The notes under the pieces are model-generated. The model searched no databases and was not told the origin of the DNA. It saw nothing but the letters and a program-made list of their open reading frames with translations. The position numbers and the translations under genes are program-made. From Branchiostoma floridae (lineage: Eukaryota; Chordata; Leptocardii; Amphioxiformes; Branchiostomatidae), in the NCBI RefSeq assembly GCF_000003815.2, contig NC_049986.1, positions 7,976,779 to 8,040,778 of the forward strand: DNA of 64,000 nucleotides, read 5' to 3'. Positions 1 to 11,563 of the stretch are shown in pieces; position 1 is the first letter of the stretch; each line of letters begins with the position of its first letter.

Positions 1-850
1 GGTGGTGAGGTTTGATTTTGGGCCTCCTAGTGCTTGAACTTGATACTGTATAGGTTGACCCTGTTTTGGTGTGGTTGGGGCATCCTCCCAATATCTGCTT
101 GGTTCTGAAAACAGATTACGGTTGGGTGTAGAACCATCATCTGGCCTGGGGCAACCTTCAATGTATCAGGTTACTTTGTATCCCCTGTCTTAGTGGCACT
201 GACGGTTTGCCAGATGACGGGAGTGTACCAGATGATATATCTGTTGGTCAGGTATATTTGGAGTTTGCTTATTACTCTTTGTGGTGTTTCTAGAGCTGTA
301 TAGTACTGAGTTTAAAGTTCTGGTACAAGTTCCTTTACCCTGTTGGCAATCATGGTTGAACTTGACCTTAAACAGAAGAAGATGCAATTTTCTAATGTGG
401 AGGAGAACTGTATAGAGCGTGGGCATAAGAGAAAGGTATGTGTATGATTTGTCCTGTGTTTCTTTTTGTTTCTTTGGTAATGCCATTTCCAATTCCATAC
501 TGTATACGGGTAATTTGTAGTTTTGGGCTAGTCATATTCGCTTGGTTTTTGGGCCTGCTTAATCTATAGTACAGGCAGGGTTAAGTGGTGGAGGCTTAGC
601 TTGGTTCTGTTTTAAATTCAGTATCGTTTGTTGCATTTTGTCGCGGCAAATATATGATGAAATTCCCCTTCTAAGCAACTGCTCATTGGTTTGGGGGGAT
701 GTTTGCTGGGTGTTTGCTCTGACTACAACAGCTTCTGAAGTTTTCAAAGCTTCCATTGCCAGCAGCTTGCCATCTATAAATGGGATTGACAAGGACATTT
801 TTCATAGTAAATTATGCTGTTAAATTTGGCTTAGATACTACAGGAGATTT
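1..850 (-). other. Unrecognised, broken coding-like stretch
   Basis: Three partly open minus-strand frames lie here: 559-798 (79 codons), 190-498 (102 codons) and an open stretch from about 165 to 1 that runs off the window and is rich in Pro, Gln, Asn and Thr. They are in different frames with stops between them and I see no clean splice sites joining them. This could be a decayed retroelement ORF or exons of a gene continuing to the left. No domain is recognised, so no function is assigned. Confidence 0.25.
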
Positions 851-1418
851 AGATTTGGGTTGGATGGATTGAATGAAAATATCATACCACCCTGGGGACT
901 AACTGTTGCTGCTGCATCATGGGGGCCAGCACTATTCATATTGTCTAATGTCTATGGAACTACTATAAAAGTATCATTGGTCAAATTATGCAAGTAACCT
1001 TCCGATGTCAAGTGAATAACACCCCAGAAATAAATCTTTAATGAATATCATTGGAAGAACACAAACCAAGGAGATTTAGCAGCTGCATTAGGTCAGTACA
1101 TTGAAATAGGAAGATATTAGTACTGAATATATCATGTGACAGAGTAACTACATGTACATGGGCCATCTGAGACAAAAAAAAGGTTGCGTCTCAACAACTT
1201 CAAGGTACTGTGGTTGGTTACATACTTAAGAAATCCAAAATAAGTAATGTTCATCCATGTCCAAACTTACAAATTCAGAAAATGGAATTTCAGACTTTTG
1301 CATGGTGCACAACCAACAGGGTAAAAAGCTCATTTTTCCAACCACGTACCACAGACAAAAAGGCAAAAATACACAATAGGTCTACAGAAACCCAATACAT
1401 TTCATGCAGGCCTGAGGT
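851..1418. other. Intergenic, nothing recognised
   Basis: AT-rich sequence without a convincing open frame or repeat structure. It may include the 3' UTR of the minus-strand gene that ends at 1419. Confidence 0.4.
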
Positions 1419-1847
1419 CTACGAACTCTTGTTCTCATAGTGTCCACCACTGTCTCCTCCTGTGTCTGAAAACTGGTAATCGTTCTCATCGTGTCCACCT
1501 CCGGCATCTACGTCCGAGAGCTGGTCATCGTTCTCATAGTGTCCACCTCTGTCTCCTCCTGTGTCTGAGAACTTGTAATCGTTCTCATAGTGTCCACCTC
1601 CGGCATCTGTGTCCGCAATCTGGTCTTCATTTTCGTAGTACCCACTGACACCTGTGTCTGCGACCGTGTCTGAAAACTGGTTGTCATCATTTCCGGAGCC
1701 TCCATCTTCTCCTCTATGTCCATTGTCCACCTGCCGTTTTCGTTGAAACGTGTAAACACAAGCGGCTATTGCTGCAATGATACTGATAGTAATGCAACCT
1801 CCACAGAAGGATGCCAGTCCAGCTAGTATAAGCTCTGTGGTAGACAT
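1419..1847 (-). CDS. Terminal exon of single-pass membrane protein with YEN-repeat cytoplasmic tail
   Basis: An open frame of 142 codons from the Met at 1847. The same frame stays open upstream to about 1909, where a TAA lies, so this is probably the last exon of a longer gene with an acceptor between 1848 and 1909. Residues about 7-33 form one hydrophobic membrane segment, followed by the basic stop-transfer run QRKR. The rest is a hydrophilic, acidic, Gly-rich tail built from about five repeats, each with GGHYEN or a variant and then F/LSDTGGD. Four repeats keep Tyr-Glu-Asn (one has Asp in place of Tyr), which fits the pYxN consensus bound by Grb2-type SH2 domains. The ectodomain exons are not seen, so the receptor class is unknown. 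A stand-alone small protein starting at 1847 is possible but less likely. Confidence 0.6.
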   Translation of the reverse strand: MSTTELILAGLASFCGGCITISIIAAIAACVYTFQRKRQVDNGHRGEDGGSGNDDNQFSDTVADTGVSGYYENEDQIADTDAGGGHYENDYKFSDTGGDRGGHYENDDQLSDVDAGGGHDENDYQFSDTGGDSGGHYENKSS

Positions 1848-1909
1848 AAGTCCCTGGGGAGGGCGATTTGGGGTATCCTTTTCAACGACATTGCCATCTA
1901 GTACATTCT

Positions 1910-2700
1910 TGTATGGGGGAGAATTTTTTTAAATCAAGTTTGAAGTGGGATGATGTTGTGGGACAGGTCAACTCCTGCAAAAGGTTGATATGAAACAGTA
2001 CATTTTTGCATAGGGATGAAGATGGATTAAAATATACTGTATTTTTTCCATGTCAGAGCAAATGTCGGCCTTTAACGTGCTCTCCCCCCTTGCAGCTTGC
2101 GCCTTCGGCCACGTCATTTGAGTGCATTCAGCCGTCGGGCGATCCTTCCCGCGGTCGGGCTGGTACCTCGGGTGATACGGAATACACCGTGTTGTATTCT
2201 CTCTCTATATATATAAGAAAAACAGAGTCTGACCCACTGCGACGTATATAAAAATAAAGTGTCATTGGCGACATGGTTGTTATATTTATTGTATGTTGGC
2301 AGCATTATCATACAGTAAGTGTTGAGTCAGCTGCGTGTGGAAGAGAGAAATCGTCTCTATAGACAATGTAATGTTACTAGATTTTAATAAGTCGTACAGT
2401 CGTCATTACACCTTTACAGAAAGTACCCTGTTGACGTATAGCGCTGCCACTTTTGTCGCATGACATCCTTCGAATTTGATGTAGAATTTTAAGGCAGACA
2501 GAACCAACTGCCTTTTTGTCAATTTTAGTAACAAAACAGATTATTCTTAGTTACAAATGCACGGCTATCTACGACAAAGCATGACAAATGATCACATGTC
2601 GTTACGTTTGAGCTGATGGTGGATCTGTGGGATTCCTATGTTTTCAGAAATGACAGTTTTGAGCTTAAATATAAGTTTAAAGCTATATTACCGTACAGAC
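1910..2700. other. Intergenic, no gene seen
   Basis: Mostly AT-rich. A GC-richer block at about 2085-2180 differs in composition from its surroundings and may be part of an old repeat. Short frames on both strands there show no domain. Confidence 0.4.
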
Positions 2701-2880
2701 ACTGTAACTGCAGAAACTTTCGCGGTGGTTTAATGTTCGCGGTTTTCGCGGTGGCCGCTTCACCGCGAACTTAAAACAACCGTGAATTTTTTAATGACAG
2801 TTGCTACTACAGTGCATGGTGCTAGCGCGAATTTAATCCCGCTACCGCGAAATTGAATCCCCGCGAATCTGCAGCTGTAA
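2701..2880. mobile_element. MITE-like inverted-repeat element, copy 1
   Basis: A 180-bp block rich in TTCGCGGT and ACCGCGAA words. It starts with ACTGTAACTGCAG and ends with CTGCAGCTGTAA, imperfect inverted ends. It matches the block at 57618-57829, where the ends are cleaner. No ORF, so a non-autonomous DNA element is the best reading. It ends about 95 bp before the TATA-like box of the first FReD gene. Confidence 0.7.
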
Positions 2881-2973
2881 AATTTACCAATGTGACAAAC
2901 ATAATGTTTGACCTCCTGTGAAAAATCATTAACTTCCTCTTGAGAACACAACAGGTGTTTCCATTATATTTCA

Positions 2974-2981
2974 TATAAATA
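2974..2981 (+). promoter_or_regulatory. TATA-like box of FReD gene 1
   Basis: TATAAATA lies 52 bp before the end of the 5' flank and start codon at 3033. This spacing would place transcription start near 3005. It is a motif match only. Confidence 0.4.
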
Positions 2982-3032
2982 TGCACACGGCGCCTAAACA
3001 CTAAGTACCATCGGTCTACCTGCCACTTCGCC

Positions 3033-5354
3033 ATGAGGGTCTTTTCCGTCTTTTTCCTTGTTCTACTGCCCCACCTCGGCAGTTCAACAGCACAAGTCGG
3101 TTCAGAGGTTCCTGACGGATGCCCGGTGATTGACACTGTAGACCACGTTGCCTTGACTGGATCCTGTATGGCATGTGGACAACTCTTACAGTACCTATTA
3201 TTAAATAGTTACAACAATCAACTAAAACTTCTGAAGAGCGAAACACAGATGTAGTGTTGTGCTGGACAATCCACCGTAAGCGCCATAGGCTATTGTTCAT
3301 TGTATGATATGTGATTTCACTTCCCTTTGTTGATACTAATTGCTTTGCTGTCTGTGCAATCGCTGAAATATACGCCCAGTTTCATTCACCCTTCTCTTTG
3401 TTTATTTTACTATCAACCGTCAAAGGAGTGATCCATCTTCATTTATGATTTATAACGTTGGTTTAACATTTTGTACTACGACCCAGCTACAGGCTACCGT
3501 GCAACAATTACAAGTAACAGTGGATGTCCAAGTCAACATCATCCAGCAGCAAGAGACTACAATACAACAGATGCAGACCCTTCTGAACCAACTGTCAGGT
3601 TGTTTTTAATATATCTACCCTTATATGAAATCTTCAGAATAGGATAAAACTGTAGACGAAGCACATACAAACTTCCAATTTGTAGTACACTTGAACCACG
3701 GCAAACTGTAGGTTATGTGAAGCACATACAAACTTCCAATTTGTAGTACACTTGAACCACGGCAAAATGTAGGTAATGTGATGAGATACACCCAACTTGA
3801 TAAAACACCTCTTGTGCTGTTTTACAATCTAGACAAGCTGAACGGTCCCCGTGACTGTATGGACCTGTTGACGACTGGACACGACACCAGCGGGGTGTAC
3901 ACCATCTACCCTGATGGAGGAGGGAAAAGTCCTGTTCACGTCTACTGTGACATGGACACTGACGGGGGCGGATGGACGGTAAGGACTTCAGACCACCTTT
4001 TTTTCGGCTTTACGGCAACCAGTTTTGTAAATTTTGTAATATTTCCTTCAAGTCCTGTTGACTGGCTCCTGCATTTTCTTACGTTGAGCCATGTTAACTC
4101 ATTATTTTCTTGAAAATTCGTTATAGAATTAAATATTGCTTGTTGTCACCTAGAGTAATATCATAAAACACTTACTACAATACACTCGTCTTACAACCAT
4201 CGTTGTTTTTGTGTGGTCCATATGGCAGCCAATAATTGTTCATTCAAATGAAGAGGCTAAGCTGATTTTCACATGGGTACAGATGCTTATCTGTTATATG
4301 GCGAAGCTTAATGATACCTTTAACTACTGCTGTGTAGTTATTTATAATTATCAAACTATCCATTTCTCTTTAAAGTTGTTCCAGAAACGCCAAGACGGTT
4401 CTGTCAACTTCTACCGAGACTGGCAGGCGTACAAGACAGGGTTTGGTGACCTGAGGGGAGAGTTCTGGCTAGGTATATATGATTACAACTACGGTTTGTT
4501 TGTACATATCAAACGTTAAAAACTACCTTCGATATCTTATAATGATGCTCTTATTATAAAGCTTTTGTAAACATTTGTTATTTCTTGTATTCCAGGTACG
4601 ATACAGTACAGGTCGACGGGTTGTTAGAAGCTTGATTTAGTCAGGCTCGTCTTAATCCCAATATTATTGGCAATATCTTTTTAGGAAATGACCACCTCCA
4701 CCGCCTGACGGCCCAGGATTTGTACGAACTGAGGGTGGATCTGGAGGACTTTGAGGGTAACACGGCCTACGCCAAGTACAACATCTTCAGGGTGGAGGAT
4801 GAGGTGCACAAGTACAGGCTCACTGTGGACGGGTACTCGGGCACTGCAGGTGCGTGCTGCCCCTTGACAGTTTAATGAGGGATAAACTATTAAGTTTGCA
4901 TTGAAATCCATGCCCCAAAACCTTCTTATCATTCGCATGCTATTCATGTCTATTCTCAATATGCAACGACATACTCACGACATACTAGTATCTCACCTAT
5001 AATGATAATGATTACCATTTAGAATGATTTGCTAACTTCCTTTGCTGGAACAAAGCTTTATCTTTGCATATTAACCCTTTCCCAGGTGACGCCTTGGCCG
5101 AGGGAGCCGGGAACAACCCTCACAACGGCATGTACTTTTCTACAAGAGACAGGGACAACGACATCTTCTCTACTGTTAACTGTGCTCAAAACAGCAAAGG
5201 GGCGTGGTGGTACAGTAGGTGTCACTACGCAAACCTGAACGGCCTGTACCTTGGAGTAGGTCAGCAGTCTCATTCTGACGGGGTCACCTGGCATCCCTGG
5301 AGGGGTTACTACAACTCGCTAAAAACTGCTGAAATGAAAATAAGGCCCAACTAG
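3033..5354 (+). CDS. Fibrinogen-related domain protein 1 (FReD lectin-like), with in-frame stop in exon 1
   Basis: Six exons: 3033-3275, about 3487-3598, 3833-3978, 4376-4472, 4685-4849 and 5086-5354, all with GT-AG borders. Exon 1 encodes a signal peptide. Exon 2 is a short Gln-rich coiled coil ([11 protein letters not shown]). Exons 3-6 make a fibrinogen C-terminal domain of about 220 residues, with the GGGWT motif, the Ca-site-like DRDND and the [11 protein letters not shown] disulphide core. Such domains bind acetylated sugars or other ligands, and invertebrate family members often act in innate recognition. Oddity: TAG at 3252-3254 is in frame, just before the Cys-Cys pair that the neighbouring gene keeps. 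As read, translation stops at 73 residues. It may be a young pseudogene, a null allele or a base error. The downstream exons are otherwise clean. Confidence 0.8.
3659..3778. repeat. 60-bp tandem duplication in FReD1 intron 2
   Basis: Two nearly identical copies of a 60-bp unit starting GAAGCACATACAAACTTCC sit head to tail just before exon 3. The few differences show the duplication is recent. Confidence 0.85.
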
Positions 5355-5499
5355 AGAAAGGACGCCGAAAGCGTAAACTGTAGTCAGGGCAAACTTGGTT
5401 CCTTTATATCCTTCTCTTAAGGTAATACAACCTTTCATTCCGATCCAGGTCCGCCGCTCGCACGGGCACTTGGTGTACGGGCCTTTGATCCGTCCTCCT

Positions 5500-5644
5500 C
5501 AATGCTTTAGCGCTGGTCAGCCGTCGGCCAATCAGATACTACCCCTCACGTTGTTGGAGGGAAGGTTACCGGCCAATCACGTTGCCTCTTGACCGTATGC
5601 GGCGACGTGATTGGTTGGTGACGGCTCCCCAGCACTAAAGCATA
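5500..5644. mobile_element. Foldback element 3' of FReD1
   Basis: AATGCTTTAGCGCTGGTCAG at the left end is nearly complementary to the right end (CCAGCACTAAAGCAT), with GGCCAATCA / TGATTGG arms further in. About 145 bp with no ORF, so a MITE-like palindromic element. Confidence 0.6.
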
Positions 5645-6961
5645 GAGTGCCAAAGCCGGCTTTACAATTCATGCGGACGCCGGCCGAATATTGTAGATCG
5701 GTGAGCGCTCGCCGAATTTCAACATGGCCCGAGTATCAGCTGTATTTTTCTCTGAAAATCTTCCCCCTTTACAAATGAACGGAGCTCGTCCGACGTCCGT
5801 CCAATACAACTGATTATAATATTTTGATGAGATTGCATTATGTCTTGGACATGAACTGACTAACATTGTTAAAAGCCAATATTTGTATAAACTTTAATTT
5901 CTCAATTGCGAGAAATGTGTAGGACATGAGTGGAGTGGGCGGGCACACTTAAAACAATAATATCAACAGGAATGTTGTGATACACCAATCCCAAAACTAC
6001 CACAAGAGCCACAAAGTGAACAGACCCGCCAGATTCACCATAATACAATAATTTTGACAAAGCGGAAATCGGGCGAATCTCGGGCGAACCTCGGGCGAAG
6101 GCCGGCAAAGGCCGTCCGAGCCTTCAGACATGTAGAATATATGTTCTCACACATCCAATCCTATAGCAAAAGAATAAATAGCACTGTCTTGGCGTCCAAT
6201 TGCCTTACATTATAGGATTAAACAAAGATATGTACTAGATGAATTATCATGGGTCATGGCTGTAATGTGTCCAGATCGTCACTACAGGGAAAATAGCGTG
6301 ACCGTAGACGTTCATGAAAATAAAGCACAATTGTCAACGACCATACTGTTCTTATTACTCCTACTACTCGTTGGTATTTCAAAGTAGAGTTGAATTAGTT
6401 TTCTCCAAACAGAGATTTCTGTCGGAAGATATATATCAATAGTTGTAGCCGGGATTTCTTACGGCTGCCGTAAAACATCTGCTTGGAGAATATTTCATCA
6501 GTGGCTTACCGATGGGAAGATGTCGATTTCTAAAGACAACATATGTTAATGCGTATCCGTCCCCATTACCCCTTCACTGTACGTGTGCTCTTGTCACGCG
6601 GTCACATTTGTCGTACGATTTTGGAAAGCCAGACATGTTGGCAAAGTACCACGGATCTATTCTACATGCAGAGGTTGGGACAGGGGGATAGTAGTGGCCT
6701 GGATTTTTACCGCGAGCGAGCCAGAAAAAAATACTGGCCACTATCCCATTAACCTAACCTCTACTTGGAGAATATCATGTATCTGTAACCTTTGTCACAC
6801 TGCGGATAGATATAGATATTTGCATGACATTTCATATCAACGAATACACATATAGCGTGAGAGCAGAACACCTGTTATCAACACTATTGATATATATCTG
6901 ATACGAACATCACTACATTCTGACAAAGTCTCTGCGAGCCACCATTTTGTACACCGCCATT
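5645..6961. other. Intergenic between the FReD genes
   Basis: No gene seen. At 6753-6775 there is a degenerate copy of the terminus CCTAACCTCTGCTTGGAGAG that bounds the MITEs at 55.1 and 57.3 kb. AT-rich sequence at 6840-6950 probably holds the FReD2 promoter, but no clear TATA box was chosen. Confidence 0.45.
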
Positions 6962-8052
6962 ATGGCCACTCTCTTTTTCCCAGTCCTTGTATTGATGCTG
7001 CTTCATGTAAGCATTACGGTATCCTATAACACATGGGATACGGCTGACCGTAATCTGGCTGTAGATGGCGACACTCCCTCGTCAGCTCTGTCCTGCCAGT
7101 CGTTTCAAACCCTGTTACAGTACGCCAACAGACAGAACAGTCTAGAAAACAACATGGACGAACTACAGACGAGAACGGACGCCCTGGAAGAACAATGCTG
7201 TGGGGGAGAAACAACGGTATTTTACTTTTCATTTTTGTAACGTTCTTAACTTTATCTTGTCTGAGAAAGGATAAGCATAATTTTTAAGGTGGACTGTTTT
7301 GTGATGTAGGGTTTACTTCATCAATATTTTCTATTTTTCGACCTGTGTACTATCAACTATTGTTTACAGAAAGGCAAAATACGCTTTTATTTATACGTAA
7401 GAGTGTAGACTGTTTGGTGATGGTGGGTTAAAAAAATAGAACGTTATGGTAAAAGAGATTTCATTTCCAGACAGCGTCATACCTCTAAAAGATCCTGAAA
7501 ATTGAGAAATTTTGTCATCCTTGGCCCTTGTATAGATTAGATAAGAGAATCAACTTTAGAAGAGTAACAGATGGAGAGCTGACTAGTATGTTTATTGTTC
7601 ATGGGTCTTTTCTTTCGCCTTACATATCCAACGTCGTCTGTTGGACAGCATAACTCCTACGCCAGCCTACAGTCCCTGATGGAGGAACAGGACAGCACGA
7701 TTCAGCAACATCAGAACATTATACAGCAGCAGGCTGCCACCATTCAACTCATGCAAACTCAGCTCAACCAACTAGCAGGTATGTAGCGTTTTGCCAAGCG
7801 CACAAAATATAAACAAGTTGCTACGGAGCCCAAACCTACAAGACTTCTTCTGGACACCAAAAGCTATTTGTCACCAAAATATCAAAAGCAGAGCATGTCC
7901 ATAACAAAAGATTCAAAAAGCGGAAGGCATGCTGCAGTACCAAGGTCTCACACCAGGGAGCCAAAATCAACGTGTCCTCTGTCTTTCAAAGACCTTCCTA
8001 CCAATATACCAAATATCATGACGATTCGTTCAAAGGGTCTTAGTTATGTTGA

Positions 8053-8096
<44 letters not shown>

Positions 8097-10903
8097 CAAA
8101 ACAATACCTCATTTTTTCCATGAAGCATACTTTAACAATCATATGATATTACGACTGTACAGACACAAAAGATTGCAACATCAAGGATAACATATGTTGA
8201 CAGAATGTGTTGGTCACCATCCCAGACAAGCTGAACGGTCCCCGTGACTGTATGGAACTGTTGACGACTGGACACGACACCAGCGGTGTGTACACCATCT
8301 ACCCTGATGGAGGAGGGAAAAGTCCTGTTCACGTCTACTGTGACATGGGCACTGACGGCGGTGGATGGACGGTGAGCCTTGTTGACAAACCTCTCTACAA
8401 TCACACACTAACACATTCCCATATAGTTTATCTAGAATAAACTGGACTTTACTATTAACGCTGTATTCCACTGAAGACCATGTAACGTTATTTTCATTCT
8501 TCTACATTTGGTAGTCTTCACTCTACGAGTGGAGACTCCGGTGTCACCTCCAAAAAGAGGATGATCTGAACTGAACTGAACTGAACATTTGGTTATTCCG
8601 TACTTTGGATAAAATATGTTGTTCGATGTAACGCCAGAAGCTCTTTTTTACGTTTTATAAATGTAAAGAATATACTCCGGCGGTTCGTGTTGACACAAAG
8701 GCATGTTCAAACAACTTGTAAAAGATAAGACCAACAATATGATGACTTAAATACACATCTAATTGTTCTTTGCGACGCATCTACAGCTGTTCCAGAAACG
8801 TGAAAGTGGACTGATCAACTTCTACCAAGACTGGCAGGCGTACAAGACAGGGTTTGGTGACCTGAGGGGAGAGTTCTGGCTAGGTATAATCATCTATGGA
8901 AGTTCCTAACGATAACCCATGCATATATAAATACATCCTGTTCTTATCTCATATGTTTCCGAGCGGTACATTGTCCACACCAAACAATTTGTTCAGTACA
9001 CAGTGACCCCTATTATTTACGCATATGTTGTTCCTTTATAACTGCCTATAAAAACAAAATATTGATAAGTCTTATCTAAATATTCAGCCCCTGTCACACG
9101 TATAAACGGCCTTGGCTTCCCGACCTTCAATATGCCCGATTCCAGTTACGGCGGCCATTTTGAATTTACACTAGGATTGGGAGTTCGTCATGTGCAAGGT
9201 CATCTGCGGTTGTGCTTTGGTCTGTGAGCTTGTTTAGTAGTTTATAAAAGTCGTCGGCGCCAGCCGACTATGACTTTGGAAACATCAAGGTAGGCAAATT
9301 GATATTCGTCTTGAATGCGATCACAGGAGCAAACTAGAGCTAGATGTAGGGATAACTAGAAGAGAATAGCTTTCAGGCTACTCTCCACCCAGTGCCGATC
9401 TTGGGTATGGAGTGGCCGAGACCAAAAAGTCAGATTCTGAATGTGTAACATGGGCTAAAATAGGTGTAATTTTTACGTACGCTAGAGGTACTATGTACAC
9501 CATGTATTGTGTTGGTATTCGAACACTAATCAAGTAAACTGCATCTATTTTGCTTGCAGGTAACGATAACCTTCACCGCATAACGGATCAGGGTGTGTAC
9601 GAACTGAGGGTAGAGATGGAAGACTTTGAAGGCAACTCGGCCCACGCTAACTACAGTATCTTCCACGTGGAGGACGAAGTTCACAAGTACAAACTCACCG
9701 TAGAAGGGTATACGGGAACTGCAGGTAAGGCCACAATGACTTCATGTCATGAATGACATCCGCGCGCGCATTGATTTTCGCCTATAGCGTTCCTGGTCAA
9801 ACAGAATTTTATGCTTGCTAGAGGATCTGCTCTCTAGGATAAGGGGGCGCATGGTCAGGGCATGGTACTCTTGTTCCCCTCTTAAAACAAGACTGCCAAT
9901 AAAAACATTGTTGAAATGGTAACGATTGTCTCTTACAGTCTTAGTGAAGGTGATCATAAGACAAACCAAGCTTGGGAGAAAATGAACTGTGTTTCTTTTT
10001 GTGTTTTCATTTTGTATTTCATCGGCAAAAGAGATGACGATAACAAATAATTGGTATATAAGACGGTCATAAGATCTTCAATAGTCAGAAAACGCTTGAG
10101 CTACAATGAATGATTGTATATGCAAGAAGAGACGCCAACATGGCGGCGGAGAGAGGGATGACGTCACATAACAAACACTCTTATCATAGGACACACAAAC
10201 TCAGATACCATGATACCCCTGTCACATTATCCACGATCTTCGGGCGTATCGATGGAAGATCGGCCATCTTTAACATCGTCAGAGGGTTGCGCGTATTTTT
10301 CACCTGAAAACCGTCCCTGTCACATATAGGCCATACTTTGTACCTTGTACAATTGTTGTGCAATACAGTTTTTATCATAAGGGAGGCTCGGGAGATTGAC
10401 GCAGAATCGTCGTCCAATCGATTTTCGCCAAATGTGACAGCGAATATAAGCGAATACTCTATCGTCAGTAATTGAACTCCAAGGATCGCGAGGGGCGACA
10501 CGGATGAGGTTCAATCGCAACTCAGTTTAATGGTATGTGCGTAAACGCAGAACAAGATGGCGGAACACATCCGGGACCTACTGATGTCGTCATAACTCAT
10601 TAACATAACGCTTTCGTCATAACTTGCTATCATAACAGTGGCGTGTATTTCTTAGGAGATGCCATGGCTCATCACAATGGGATGTTCTTCAGCACCAGAG
10701 ACAGGGACAACGACATCCACTCCTCTGACTGTGCCGGCCGCTTTAAAGGCGCATGGTGGTACGGTGCCTGTCATCATGCCAACCTGAACGGCCAGTACCT
10801 GATTGGTTCACACCAGTCCTTCGCTGACGGCATCAACTGGTACCCATGGAAGGGACACAACTATTCACTCAAGACTACTGAGATGAAGATAAGGCCAAAC
10901 TAG
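6962..10903 (+). CDS. Fibrinogen-related domain protein 2 (FReD lectin-like)
   Basis: Six exons: 6962-7216, 7649-7778, 8226-8371, 8787-8883, 9560-9724 and 10656-10903, 346 aa in total with phases that all agree. The ATG at 6962 is chosen because a hydrophobic signal peptide follows directly. Exon 1 ends with a short coiled coil and a Cys-Cys pair. Exon 2 is a Gln-rich coiled coil, probably for oligomerisation. Exons 3-6 form the fibrinogen C-terminal domain, with Cys in PRDC and VYCDM, the GGGWT motif, DRDND and the [13 protein letters not shown] core. The exon plan, phases and much of the exon 3-6 sequence match the gene at 3033, so the two arose by tandem duplication. Predicted secreted and ligand-binding; a recognition or immune role is inferred from the family. 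The exon 5 donor overlaps the end of a repeat (see 9727). Confidence 0.88.
7920..8126 (+). repeat. Dispersed repeat with CA tract, copy in FReD2 intron 2
   Basis: It contains GCAGTACCAAGGTCTCACACC, a body ending in a (CA)n run at 8053-8095, and then AATACCTCATTTTTTCCATG. The same order is seen at 11.3, 33.3-33.5 and 58.2-58.4 kb. Confidence 0.65.
9727..9970 (+). mobile_element. Repeat family with GGCCACA end, copy A
   Basis: It starts AAGGCCACAATGAC and includes GACATCCGCGCGCGCATTG. It is closely related to 16446-16745 and, in reverse, to 45866-46020. It begins at the third base of FReD2 intron 5. No ORF. Confidence 0.7.
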
Positions 10904-10992
10904 ACAGGCAATTCTTTGCATCTACAACACTGTCTGCATGCAAACAAAATTGGTATAGGGGGTGCACTATTACATTCTCTACATTGTAACAA

Positions 10993-10998
10993 AATAAA
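10993..10998 (+). promoter_or_regulatory. Poly(A) signal of FReD2
   Basis: AATAAA lies 90 bp after the stop codon of FReD2, a normal distance for 3' end formation. Confidence 0.7.
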
Positions 10999-11158
10999 GA
11001 TGTTTTAAACATTGTAGTTTGAAGTTTCATCTCTGTTTGTGTAATTCATCATAAAACAATGATCTTTAACTAATGTCTTGACAAAGGCTAGTATACATTC
11101 CAAAATTTGAGTATTTCGCCATCAATTGTGAAAAAAAGCCTAATTTGCCTAATAAGAA

Positions 11159-11192
11159 ATCAGTCGTTATATATATATATATAACGACTGAT
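11159..11192. repeat. 34-bp perfect palindrome
   Basis: ATCAGTCGTTAT, then an AT run, then ATAACGACTGAT: the two halves are exact reverse complements. It could extrude as a cruciform. It sits just left of a dispersed-repeat copy. Confidence 0.9.
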
Positions 11193-11194
11193 CT

Positions 11195-11365
11195 CCATGA
11201 TATACGGTGTGACAGAGATGTCCGCAATGAAGGGCAGCTTATTCATGACCACAAATATACAGATACTCTCTCTCTCTCTCTCTCTCTCTCTCACATCACA
11301 CATACACAGGAGCACATGTACACCAAAAACAATACCTCCATTTTTCATGGAGGTAAAAATGAGGT
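11195..11365 (+). repeat. Dispersed repeat copy with CT tract and CCTCCATTTTTCATGGAGG hairpin end
   Basis: A (CT)n run at 11262-11292 is followed by AATACCTCCATTTTTCATGG, the hairpin tail shared with the copies at 33.4 and 58.4 kb. Confidence 0.6.
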
Positions 11366-11563
11366 ATATAAGAACCATAACTTCAAGTATGGCAGTGATC
11401 ATTAATTTTACGCCTACTTTTACCTTCATGACGAAATAGAACAGTCCACTTCATTCGGATCACTGAGTTGTAGTGTTAAGTGCGGTCTTCAAGCATGAAC
11501 AAGTGTTACCAACTATAGGGCCACGAAAGAGCAGCACAGCAGCCGTCGTCTAAACTCTACAAA

